DNA of 64,000 nucleotides from positions 186,001 to 250,000 of the forward strand of contig NC_019702.1 in NCBI RefSeq assembly GCF_000317085.1, read 5' to 3'. Under the pieces are notes generated by a model. That model did not search any database. It was given only the letters and a program-made list of their open reading frames with translations, and was not told the origin of the DNA. Shown here piece by piece: positions 52,130 through 60,605 of this stretch (position 1 is its first letter; the number at the start of each line of letters is the position of its first letter). The position numbers and the translations under genes are program-made. The stretch is from Synechococcus sp. PCC 7502 (lineage in GTDB: Bacteria; Cyanobacteriota; Cyanobacteriia; Pseudanabaenales; Pseudanabaenaceae).

Positions 52130-52976
52130 CGCACCAAAGGCAGCAAAAATAAAGAAAAAAGGTCTTGGTACTGAATTTTGGGTTAAAACAGTTTTAATTA
52201 CAATTTCGCTTTTGTATTTGGGACTAGTTTTATTCTTTCCTGTGGCGAATGTAGTTTACGCCGCCTTTGAGAAAGGAGTAGAGCCATTTTTAGAAGCTTT
52301 AAAGATCGATGACTTTATTAGTGCGCTCCAGTTAACGGTTTTAATTGCGGGGATTGTTTTGCCTTTGAATACAGTCTTTGGTCTATGTGCCGCTTGGGTG
52401 ATTGCCCGTAATCAGTTTTGGGGGAGAACATTACTCATTAGTATTATTGATTTACCGTTTTCGATTTCACCAGTAGTTGTGGGCTTAATGATTGTCCTGC
52501 TTTACGGTAGAAATGGCTGGCTTGGTCCGTTTTTAGAGCAGAATAATCTCAAAATTATCTTTTCCACTCCGGGGATAGTAATTGCTACAATTGTTGTTAC
52601 TATGCCCTTTGTTGCCCGTGAAGTCATTCCTGTACTAGAAGAAGTGGGAACATCTGAAGAAGAGGCTGCTAGGGTTTTAGGTGCTACAGATTGGCAAATT
52701 TTCTGGCGGGTTACAATTCCGAATATTCGGTGGGGCTTACTTTATGGGCTACTGCTGACTAATGCTAGGGCGATGGGTGAATTTGGGGCAGTTTCTGTGG
52801 TGTCAGGGAACTTGGCGGGCTTAACTCAAACTTTGCCTTTATATGTGGAAGAAGCGTACAAGAACTATCAATCCCAAGAAGCATTTGCCGCATCCTTGGT
52901 TTTGGGATTGTTGGCATTGGTAACTCTAGTCTTGAAGGAAGTTTTAGAACGGAAGACGGGTAAAAAAAATACATAG
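52119..52976 (+). CDS. cysW: Sulfate ABC transporter permease CysW
   Basis: The 285-residue partner permease of CysT has the segment DLPFSISPVVVGLMIVLLYG, the EAA loop EEAARVLGATDWQIFWRVTIPNI (about residues 184-206) and RAMGEFGAVSVVSGNLAG, all CysW hallmarks. It starts inside the 3' end of cysT. The ATPase CysA expected next is not present: the following gene is a GT39 glycosyltransferase. Confidence 0.95.
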   Translation: MVTDAPKAAKIKKKGLGTEFWVKTVLITISLLYLGLVLFFPVANVVYAAFEKGVEPFLEALKIDDFISALQLTVLIAGIVLPLNTVFGLCAAWVIARNQFWGRTLLISIIDLPFSISPVVVGLMIVLLYGRNGWLGPFLEQNNLKIIFSTPGIVIATIVVTMPFVAREVIPVLEEVGTSEEEAARVLGATDWQIFWRVTIPNIRWGLLYGLLLTNARAMGEFGAVSVVSGNLAGLTQTLPLYVEEAYKNYQSQEAFAASLVLGLLALVTLVLKEVLERKTGKKNT

Positions 52977-53030
52977 AACTTGATTAATAAACTTGACTAA
53001 GCAACCATTTTCAGGGAGAGTGTAACGGCT

Positions 53031-54683
53031 TTGATCGGTACCCTCTTTTTTATTGGGCTTTTTTATTGGATTTTATTAGAGGTTTTGATGGTTAATGATA
53101 GGTTGGTGAATAAATGGGCGATCGCTATCATTATTTGGGGATTGCTAACTAGGCTAGTAATTGCAAATTTTCTACCACCTGGTTTTGACGAAGCTTATTA
53201 CTATAACTACACTCTTTATCCCAATCTTTCCTATTTTGATCATCCACCTTTAGTTGCTTTCGTTACAGGTTTTGGGGTATGGCTGACGGGAGAGGTTTCG
53301 CAGTTAACGATTCGTTTGGGGGCTTTGGTTTTATATACAGGGACTTTGATATTTATTTATCTCACTAGTGCCAAATTATTTTCCGTAAAAACTGCCACTT
53401 TAACCCTAGCGATCGCTACCTCAATTCCATTTTTTCAAGTCGGCTTCGGTACCCTAATTCTGCCCGATAGTCCGTTAATGTTTTTTTGGGCTGCTTCGAT
53501 TTATGTGGCTGCCTGTGAATTTTTTAATTCTGAGGATACATATCAACCTAGTGCCAAGTTATCAGGGTTGGGGGCATTAATTGGATTAGCATTTTTGGGT
53601 AAATATCATGCTTTACTTTTAGGCTTTGGCTTAGTTGGATTTTGTCTATTTAGTCCTATGCACCGTAGGGCTCTGGTTTCAATCTGGAGTTTATGGGGTT
53701 TATGTCTATTCCTAGCAGTAATTTCGCCCGTAGTAATTTGGAATTCTCAGCATCAATGGGTCTCGTTTTTATTCCAAAGCACCCGTGCTATTCCTGAGGT
53801 TAGCTACCGATTAGATAATTTATTAGTTACTTTTCTAGCTGGAGTAGGGTATTTGTTTCCCACCTTTGGGTTTGCGATTTGGTGGACAAATTTTAAGGTC
53901 TTGGGACAAATATTAAGTACTTCCAAGTATCGAATTTTTAACCTTAGACTCAGCCTAGATCAACAGAAACAATTATTAATTTTGGCAGTATCTTTACCTG
54001 TATTTTTAATTTTTACCCTGATGGGTGGGTATCGCCAGATTTTACCCAGTTGGCACATGCCCGGATTTTTTGGGGCGACTTTAATCTTGGGACAGCAGGC
54101 AGCGATCGCCCAAGACCGTAATCCCAAACTAGTACGAAATTGGCTATGGGGTTCGGGGGTAACGGTGATGATTATTTTAACCTTGGCTTTATCCCATGTG
54201 GCTAATGGCTTAGTCCAAAAAGGGGGGGATGGTGCGATTTTTGGAGGATTTTGGGCAGCCAAAGATGATGCCTCTACCCAGTTAATTGATGTAAAGCAAG
54301 TGCGTCAGGCATTTATCGACTCCCCCAGCCTAAAGGCAGAGTTAGCAAAGTCTAAGTACATTTTTAGTAATAACTTTTTTGTATCAGGGCAGTTGGGCAT
54401 GGCGATCGCGCCAATTACAAAGGCACCAATTACCTGCTTTGATCAAGATTTACGCGGGTTTGCCTTTTGGGAATCTACATCTCAATGGGTAGGTCAAGAC
54501 GGATTGTATATAGCTTTGGAACTATTTGAAGAACCAATTTCTAAATATGATGGCTACTTTGAGAGCATTACTCCACTGGGAGATATTCCAATTAAGCGGG
54601 GTGGGCAAATTGTGCAGATATTTCATGTCTATCGCACCACTAAACTCCTCAAGCCTTATCCACGTCCCTATGGACTAGCTTAA
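53031..54683 (+). CDS. GT39/ArnT-like membrane glycosyltransferase
   Basis: The 550-residue polytopic protein has about ten hydrophobic helices and the PMT/ArnT catalytic signature near the N-terminus: FDEAYYYNYTLYPNLSYFDHPPLVAF with the acidic residues DE and D-HPP. Enzymes of this type transfer sugars from polyprenyl-phosphate donors to lipids or proteins on the outer side of the inner membrane. Its acceptor is unknown. The C-terminal 130 residues form a soluble domain. The TTG start is tentative; an ATG at 53088 would shorten it by 19 residues, mostly a hydrophobic N-terminal segment. Confidence 0.85.
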   Translation: MIGTLFFIGLFYWILLEVLMVNDRLVNKWAIAIIIWGLLTRLVIANFLPPGFDEAYYYNYTLYPNLSYFDHPPLVAFVTGFGVWLTGEVSQLTIRLGALVLYTGTLIFIYLTSAKLFSVKTATLTLAIATSIPFFQVGFGTLILPDSPLMFFWAASIYVAACEFFNSEDTYQPSAKLSGLGALIGLAFLGKYHALLLGFGLVGFCLFSPMHRRALVSIWSLWGLCLFLAVISPVVIWNSQHQWVSFLFQSTRAIPEVSYRLDNLLVTFLAGVGYLFPTFGFAIWWTNFKVLGQILSTSKYRIFNLRLSLDQQKQLLILAVSLPVFLIFTLMGGYRQILPSWHMPGFFGATLILGQQAAIAQDRNPKLVRNWLWGSGVTVMIILTLALSHVANGLVQKGGDGAIFGGFWAAKDDASTQLIDVKQVRQAFIDSPSLKAELAKSKYIFSNNFFVSGQLGMAIAPITKAPITCFDQDLRGFAFWESTSQWVGQDGLYIALELFEEPISKYDGYFESITPLGDIPIKRGGQIVQIFHVYRTTKLLKPYPRPYGLA

Positions 54684-54809
54684 ATTTAGTTTTTGCTTTT
54701 AGATTTTTGTGGCTTTTGCATTTTTGGTGTATATAACATCCAATTACTTTCGAGTATCCTTATAGAATTATTTCAATTCTAACCTCAAATTTAACCTCGC
54801 CAATAGCGA

Positions 54810-55841
54810 ATGCAACAGAAACAATTAGTAGCGATCGCCATCTTCTTTTTGACATTACTGATATTAATGCTCCTTGCCAAACCAGCTAATATCACGCCAA
54901 TGGCTGATGCCGAGTTTACAAAAGTTCGTTTAGGCTCTCCAAAATTAATTAGTCAACGCATTAGTCCTAAAAAAATTAATTTCTTCCCATCGACAAATAA
55001 CCTTCAGGATATTTATTTTTTATCAGAACTTAACCAATCTGCCCCGACCATAGGTTGTAAAACTAAACCCCCAACTAATCCATCCCTAGCAGCAAAACTG
55101 ACTTCCACGCCAATTACCTTAGAGCGATTTCGGAGAGTAACACCCATTTCAGAAGCTATTTCTACCCAACCTCCATCAATTACCTATAGCCCTAGAGAAA
55201 TTATTGCTTTAGCAGCCGCTTCTAACTATGGCGATCGCTATCTCAAAGATGTATCAGGTAAGCCTGCTAACTACCCGCCGATTATTGTTCTCCATGAAAC
55301 AGTTGCACCTGCAAACACCGTTATTAACTACTTTCAAGCCTTTGAAACTGACGAAGATTATCAAGCTAGCTATCACACCTTAATAGCCCTAGACGGAACT
55401 ATAATTTATTTTGTCCCACCTGATAAACGCGCATTTGGGGCAGGTAATTCGGTTTTTGTGAGTCCATTGGGAAAAGAAACCGTAAAGACAAATGTTAAGT
55501 ACTCTAGTTCAGTTAATAATTTTGCCTATCATATTTCCCTTGAAACCCCTGAGGATGGTTTGGATGATGAGCTTACCCATAGGGGCTACACAAAAGCTCA
55601 GTACCAATCCTTAGGTTGGTTAGTTGCTAAAACAAATGTTTCCTTAGAACGGATTACCACCCATAGAAAAGTAGATCGATCTCATTCACGCATTGACCCC
55701 CGCAGTTTTAATTTTAAGACCTTTGAAAATTGGTTAAGTAAATTTCCTAGAACTAATGAGATTGTGATTGGCTGCCCTTTAACTAGACCTGAAGACATAA
55801 TTGATGCTGGATTACTAATGACCCAAAAAGCTTCTGAGTAA
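54810..55841 (+). CDS. N-acetylmuramoyl-L-alanine amidase (amidase_2 domain)
   Basis: The 343-residue protein has a hydrophobic N-terminal anchor or signal (residues about 5-24), a low-complexity spacer, and an amidase_2/PGRP domain (about 145-315). Likely zinc ligands are the His in IIVLHETV (about 170) and the His in ITTHRKVDRSHSRIDPR (about 288-297); YHTLIALDGTIIYFVPPD-RAFGAGNS is the conserved core. It should cleave the amide between MurNAc and the stem peptide in the periplasm. The anhMurNAc kinase at 35319 acts on a related recycling route. Confidence 0.88.
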   Translation: MQQKQLVAIAIFFLTLLILMLLAKPANITPMADAEFTKVRLGSPKLISQRISPKKINFFPSTNNLQDIYFLSELNQSAPTIGCKTKPPTNPSLAAKLTSTPITLERFRRVTPISEAISTQPPSITYSPREIIALAAASNYGDRYLKDVSGKPANYPPIIVLHETVAPANTVINYFQAFETDEDYQASYHTLIALDGTIIYFVPPDKRAFGAGNSVFVSPLGKETVKTNVKYSSSVNNFAYHISLETPEDGLDDELTHRGYTKAQYQSLGWLVAKTNVSLERITTHRKVDRSHSRIDPRSFNFKTFENWLSKFPRTNEIVIGCPLTRPEDIIDAGLLMTQKASE

Positions 55842-56177
55842 TTAAGCAACTTTAGTGATACTTCTAAACTGAAAATCACAATATATCAGCAAAAGATAAT
55901 ATAGATGTCAGTCGATGTTTATCATAAAAAGAATAGATTTTACTCTATTTGAGTTTCACTTTAAGATAGCAACAGCAAAGAATTATTTGTCATCAATTTT
56001 CAACTGCTAAGTCTTCGTAACTTAGTTTTTTATTGATAAAACTTGAAGGTGCCTAAGGAATTCTGTGTCAATTATTGAGGACGCAGACACTTCGCAAAAG
56101 GCAGCTTGGTTTTGGTTTGACTATAAAAATTAGATATTAATCCCATGTCATTTCTAAATTATTAAAGGAGATAATCT
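55842..56177 (+). promoter_or_regulatory. cmp operon upstream region
   Basis: This 336-base AT-rich gap before cmpA has no ORF that I can support. It should contain the low-CO2-induced promoter and the CmpR sites; I did not find an exact TTA-N7/8-TAA match nor an exact GTA-N8-TAC NtcA box by eye. A good ribosome-binding site, AAAGGAGA (56164-56171), precedes the cmpA ATG. Confidence 0.5.
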
Positions 56178-57530
56178 ATGTCTGATTTTAATCTTAACTC
56201 TTCACGTCGGAGATTCTTAGCTAAAGCGGGAGCAACAGCTGTAGGAGCAGTATTACTTAAAGGATGTACTGGCAATCCTCCTAGCGATACCCCCACAGCC
56301 ACTTCCCCCAATGCCGCTCCAACGGCAACAACTACTGCTACTGGACAAAAACCTGAAGTTACTAAAGTAAAGCTTGGTTATATACCAATTGTGGAAGCTG
56401 CACCTCTAATTATCGCCAAAGAGAAAGGATTTTTTGCTAAGTATGGGTTGCCGGATGTAGAACTCTCCAAACAAGCGAACTGGGGTGCTGCCAGAGACAA
56501 CGTCAAAATTGGCGCAGCAGCAGGGGGAATTGATGGTGGTCAGTGGCAAATGCCTATGCCCTACTTGATTTCCGAAGGTATTATCACAGGTAACCAAAAA
56601 GTTCCCATGTATGTTTTGCTGCAATTAAATACCCAAGGGAATGGTATTGCGATCGCTGGGAAACACAAAGGTCAAAATGTTGGACTGAAGGTAGATAAAT
56701 CATTTTTCGATAAATTGAAGTCTGGAGGAAGTAAATTTAAGGCTGCCTATACTTTCCCCAAAGCTAATCAAGAATTTTGGATTCGCTACTGGCTTGCTGC
56801 AAATGGAGTTAATCCCGATAATGAAGTTGAATTACTCACCGTACCCACCGCCCAAACTGTTGCTAATTTGAAATCGGGTACTATGGACGCTTTTAGCACA
56901 GGAGATCCTTGGTCATACCGCCTAGTAAGAGACAAAATTGGGTTTATCTCTGCGCTGACTGCGGAAATTTGGAAAGACCATCCTGAAGAGTATTTAGCAC
57001 TGCGGGCAGATTGGGTAGATAAAAATCCTATAGCGACGAAGGCAATGTTAAAGGCAGTTATGGAGGCACAACAATGGTGTGATAACTTTGATAATCGCAA
57101 AGAACTGGTGGATATTGTTTCCGTTAGAGAGTATTACAACATTCCTAAGGATGTTCTTGAACAGACCATTGTCGGCAAGTATGACATGGGTGATGGTCGG
57201 AAGATTGATGATAAAAGTTTGGCAGTTCTCTATTGGAAGGATGCAAAGGGCAATGTTTCCTACCCATACCAAAGTCATGATTTGTGGTTTTTAACTGAGA
57301 GTGTGCGTTGGGGCTTCTTACCTAAGGAAACCTTAGCCACAGCCAAAGACTTAATTAAAAAAGTTAACCGTGAAGACCTCTGGCGAGAAGCAGCAAAGGA
57401 GTTAGGTATTCCTGCAGCAGATATTCCTACTAGTACCTCCCGTGGAATTGAGGAGTTTTTCGATGGTACAAAATTTGATCCAGAAAATCCTCAAGCCTAT
57501 CTTGATGGATTGAAGATTAAGAAGGTATAA
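56178..57530 (+). CDS. cmpA: Bicarbonate-binding lipoprotein CmpA
   Basis: The 450-residue precursor has a twin-arginine signal ([11 protein letters not shown]) with a lipobox LLKGC (Cys30), so it is a Tat-exported lipoprotein, followed by a Thr/Pro/Ala linker and an NrtA/CmpA-family binding domain from about residue 65. Residues favour CmpA over nitrate-binding Nrt[50 protein letters not shown] and [12 protein letters not shown] are the CmpA versions of segments that differ in NrtA. It binds HCO3- for the BCT1 transporter of the CO2-concentrating mechanism. It heads the cmpA-porin-cmpB-cmpC-cmpD run. Confidence 0.92.
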   Translation: MSDFNLNSSRRRFLAKAGATAVGAVLLKGCTGNPPSDTPTATSPNAAPTATTTATGQKPEVTKVKLGYIPIVEAAPLIIAKEKGFFAKYGLPDVELSKQANWGAARDNVKIGAAAGGIDGGQWQMPMPYLISEGIITGNQKVPMYVLLQLNTQGNGIAIAGKHKGQNVGLKVDKSFFDKLKSGGSKFKAAYTFPKANQEFWIRYWLAANGVNPDNEVELLTVPTAQTVANLKSGTMDAFSTGDPWSYRLVRDKIGFISALTAEIWKDHPEEYLALRADWVDKNPIATKAMLKAVMEAQQWCDNFDNRKELVDIVSVREYYNIPKDVLEQTIVGKYDMGDGRKIDDKSLAVLYWKDAKGNVSYPYQSHDLWFLTESVRWGFLPKETLATAKDLIKKVNREDLWREAAKELGIPAADIPTSTSRGIEEFFDGTKFDPENPQAYLDGLKIKKV

Positions 57531-57830
57531 AAAAAATTCTCTAGCCTTCAAGTATGAAATTGATCTAGGAATAGAAAATCATATTCCTTTGCTCAAAAAA
57601 TTAGAAGGGATGAGAAGATTTTTATCCTTTTCCCTTAATAAATTTAATTTTTCTATCAAAATTTATCCGCTTGTCTAGAATCAGGCGAATTCCTAGCAAA
57701 AGTATCTCATCTGGAAAAGTTATCCTCCTAAGCTAATTGATCTGTGAAATTTTTTCTTTCCAAATCCTATATAACTTCGATTCTAAGAATTTATAAAACG
57801 AACACCTCACTAATTTGATCAGGAATATTC
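57531..57830 (+). other. 300-base gap between cmpA and the porin gene
   Basis: No gene is seen. A weak imperfect stem (AAGGGAT about 57603-57609 with ATCCTTT about 57625-57631) could mark RNA processing or partial termination after cmpA. The length leaves room for a separate porin promoter. Confidence 0.35.
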
Positions 57831-59597
57831 ATGTTAAAAAACTATACAACCAGATTTCTCATACTAACTTCTTGTTTATCTATCGGGGTCACCTCTGCTG
57901 TGAATGCTGAAACAAGACCTGAGGTTTCAGATTCCACTCCAATTAGCTCTCAGTCATCATCGACAACTAAAAGTCCAAGTACGGTCATAACTCAAATCAA
58001 AAATGATAGCGGAAGTAAGAATATTTCCGAAAATGTTACCTCTGTTTCTCAGCTATCTGATGTTCAACCAACAGATTGGGCTTTCACCTCTTTGCAATCT
58101 CTTGTGGAAAGATATGGATGTATAGCTGGGTATCCAGATAAAACCTATCGGGGACAGAGAGCTTTGAGTAGATATGAGTTTGCGGCGGGACTGAATGCCT
58201 GTCTGGATAAGGTTAATGAATTAATCTCTTCTGGATTATCTGACAAGGTAGGTAAGGAAGATTTAGCAACTTTACGAAAACTCCAAGAGGATTTTGCGGC
58301 TGAACTTACTGCCTTGCGTGGGCGTGTCGATGCCGTGGAAAGTAAAACCGCAGAGTTAGAAGCTCAACAGTTCTCAACCACAACCAAACTGAGTGGCGAA
58401 GTAATTTTGGGTGTGGCAGGGGCAACGGGTGCGAATACTAAAACTGGGGGAACAAATACTAATATTGTTTTCAACAATCGAGTTCGTCTCAATTTATTAA
58501 CTAGTTTTACTGGTAAAGATTTATTAATTACTGGTTTGCAAGCTTATAACCTTGGTGGAGGAGCCTCTAGCCTTCAAGGTACGTTAGGATATGCAGATGG
58601 TGTAGGATTGAGTGCTAGTAATGTGCGTTTAGGTTATGAGCCTCAGTTTCCTGGAACTAATGTTAACGGACCTCTTGGTAACGTAGTAGCTGCTAATTCA
58701 GTCAATCTCTATAAGTTGCTGTATATTTTTCCAGTAGCTAGTAAGTTCACGATGTTTGCAGGCACCAGTGCCGAAGTATCCGACGCTTTTCCTGCCATCA
58801 GCCCCTTTGCCAGCGAGGGACAGGGTGCAATCTCTCGGTTTGGACAGGGATATAATGCAGCTTATCGCGTATCTGGTGGCACATCTGGCACTGGTTTAGC
58901 TTCTGCTGTTGGATTTATTTGGAATCCATCCGATCAAGTTGATTTCCGCGCTTTATATGGAAGCATCAATGCAGCACTGCCTAACGATCTGGGGGTTCCT
59001 GGAACTCCTGTCGGTGCTGGCTTCTTTGGCGGCAGTACGATTATCTCAACTCAACTTACTCTTAAACCAACTTCTAATCTTGATATCGGCATTAATTATG
59101 CGAATAGCTATCACCAGATTAATATTTTGGGCACTGGATTAGCTGCTCTTGATATTGGCTCAATAGTTGGTCCAGGTACTTCAATAATTAACCCTATCAG
59201 GCTAAATTCTGTAGGTGGAACCCTCACATGGCGAGTTACTCCCAAGATTGCTTTTAATGTATCGGGTGCTTGGATTTTTGCTAACCTCACTGGGGTAGAT
59301 GCGTCAACGACCTTTACGAGTTGGATGGCTGGATTTCACTTTAGCGATGTATTCAAAGAGGGCAACACGGCTGGGATTATCTTTGGGCAACCTTTAGCGC
59401 GCAGTTCAGTCGGAGGAAAAGCCATAATTCCCGTTGGTTTTACGGCAACACCTTATCAATTAGAAGGTTACTTTAATTTTAGATTGTCCAAAAACATCAG
59501 TATTACCCCAGGTGTGTTTTTTGTCTTTAATCCAGAGGGCATCAATAATGCTCCTACGGCAACTGTTGGGGTAGTTCGGACTACCTTCACATTCTAA
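57831..59597 (+). CDS. SLH-domain outer-membrane porin (OprB-like) in the cmp operon
   Basis: The 588-residue protein has a signal peptide (ending near VNA), a Ser/Thr-rich linker, one SLH domain (residues about 78-130; SDVQPTDWAFTSLQSLVERYGCIAGYPDKTY-G-RALSRYEFAAGL), a coiled coil (about 150-185; AELTALRGRVDAVESKTAELEAQ) and a C-terminal beta-barrel of the OprB/cyanobacterial porin type that ends in a terminal Phe (TTFTF). The SLH part holds peptidoglycan-linked polymers while the barrel forms the pore. Its place inside the cmp operon argues for bicarbonate/anion passage. Synechocystis has a related porin gene (slr0042) in its cmp operon, there between cmpB and cmpC. Confidence 0.92.
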   Translation: MLKNYTTRFLILTSCLSIGVTSAVNAETRPEVSDSTPISSQSSSTTKSPSTVITQIKNDSGSKNISENVTSVSQLSDVQPTDWAFTSLQSLVERYGCIAGYPDKTYRGQRALSRYEFAAGLNACLDKVNELISSGLSDKVGKEDLATLRKLQEDFAAELTALRGRVDAVESKTAELEAQQFSTTTKLSGEVILGVAGATGANTKTGGTNTNIVFNNRVRLNLLTSFTGKDLLITGLQAYNLGGGASSLQGTLGYADGVGLSASNVRLGYEPQFPGTNVNGPLGNVVAANSVNLYKLLYIFPVASKFTMFAGTSAEVSDAFPAISPFASEGQGAISRFGQGYNAAYRVSGGTSGTGLASAVGFIWNPSDQVDFRALYGSINAALPNDLGVPGTPVGAGFFGGSTIISTQLTLKPTSNLDIGINYANSYHQINILGTGLAALDIGSIVGPGTSIINPIRLNSVGGTLTWRVTPKIAFNVSGAWIFANLTGVDASTTFTSWMAGFHFSDVFKEGNTAGIIFGQPLARSSVGGKAIIPVGFTATPYQLEGYFNFRLSKNISITPGVFFVFNPEGINNAPTATVGVVRTTFTF

Positions 59598-59628
59598 GTC
59601 TGTTCCTTAAATAGAGTCTTTTGTACAT

Positions 59629-59665
59629 GGGGTGCAGAGGTTAGGGCTACTCCCCTATGCATCCC
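59629..59665 (+). terminator. nested stem-loop between porin and cmpB
   Basis: Outer stem GGGGTGCA (59629-59636)/TGCATCCC (59658-59665) with one G-U pair encloses an inner stem TAGGG (59642-59646)/CCCTA (59653-59657). No long T tract follows, so RNA processing, 3' stabilisation of porin mRNA or partial termination are more likely than full termination. Confidence 0.55.
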
Positions 59666-59720
59666 TTAGTCATTAAATAGGCTGTAACTAAATTCAATTA
59701 ATTCTCACAGGATAAAATCT

Positions 59721-60569
59721 ATGGCAGCAAATATTGGTAATCGTAACGGAAATCTATCTAGATCTCTGTTCAAGTTTTGGCAAAAGAATGCTCAGAATTG
59801 GGTACTTCCTATCATTGGACTTTTAGGGTTCCTATTTCTATGGCAAATTCTATCTAGCATCGGCTTAATTAAGCTACCAGGACCAATTAATATACTCTCA
59901 GAGGAATCAACTCGCAATCTACTACTCTATCCATTCTATGATAAGGGTGGAACAGATAAAGGGCTATTTTGGCAAACCTTAGCTAGTTTTGAGCGGGTAG
60001 CAAAGGGGTATTCACTAGCGGCGATCGTGGGAATTGGAACGGGCATTTTAGTTGGAACCACCCCCGTAATTGATAAGGCTCTTGATCCACTATTCCAATT
60101 TCTACGCACAGTTCCACCTTTAGCATGGGTTCCGATCGCTCTGGCTGCTCTCCGACAAAACGAACCTGCAGCATTGTTTGTGATTTTTATCACGGCGGTT
60201 TGGCCCATTCTGCTCAATACGGCTGTGGGAGTAAAACAGATACCCCAAGATTACCGTAATGTATCGCGGGTACTCAAACTATCTCGCCAGAAGTATTTTT
60301 TCAAGATTTTAATTCCCTCTGCTCTTCCCTATATTTTTACTGGACTGCGTATTTCTATTGGTCTGGCTTGGCTGGCGATTATTGCCGCAGAGATTATCAT
60401 GTCGGGGATTGTGGGGATTGGCTTCTTTATTTGGAATGCTTACACCGATGACAGAGTAGGTGAAGTGATTTTGGCTTTGGTGTACATAGGTGCTGTTGGT
60501 TTGATTCTTGACCGTACCGTTGCATGGATACAGACATTAATTGTTTCTGAAGAGCAGAAACAGTCTTAA
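59721..60569 (+). CDS. cmpB: Bicarbonate ABC transporter permease CmpB
   Basis: The 282-residue inner-membrane protein belongs to the NrtB/CmpB/SsuC family, with about six helices and an EAA-type loop (VSRVLKLSRQKYFFKILIPSALPYIFTGLRI, residues about 180-210). PLAWVPIALAALRQNEPAALFVIFITAVWPILLNT is conserved in the family. CmpB homodimerises to form the channel of BCT1 fed by CmpA. It begins 123 bases after the porin and is followed after 36 bases by cmpC. Confidence 0.93.
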   Translation: MAANIGNRNGNLSRSLFKFWQKNAQNWVLPIIGLLGFLFLWQILSSIGLIKLPGPINILSEESTRNLLLYPFYDKGGTDKGLFWQTLASFERVAKGYSLAAIVGIGTGILVGTTPVIDKALDPLFQFLRTVPPLAWVPIALAALRQNEPAALFVIFITAVWPILLNTAVGVKQIPQDYRNVSRVLKLSRQKYFFKILIPSALPYIFTGLRISIGLAWLAIIAAEIIMSGIVGIGFFIWNAYTDDRVGEVILALVYIGAVGLILDRTVAWIQTLIVSEEQKQS

Positions 60570-60605
60570 TTCAATTTATAGAAATTTATAGAAAGAGATT
60601 TTAAA

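Noticed and set aside
55842-56177. NtcA box or CmpR box upstream of cmpA
   Set aside because: No exact GTA-N8-TAC or TTA-N7/8-TAA was found by eye; near matches are expected by chance in such AT-rich DNA.
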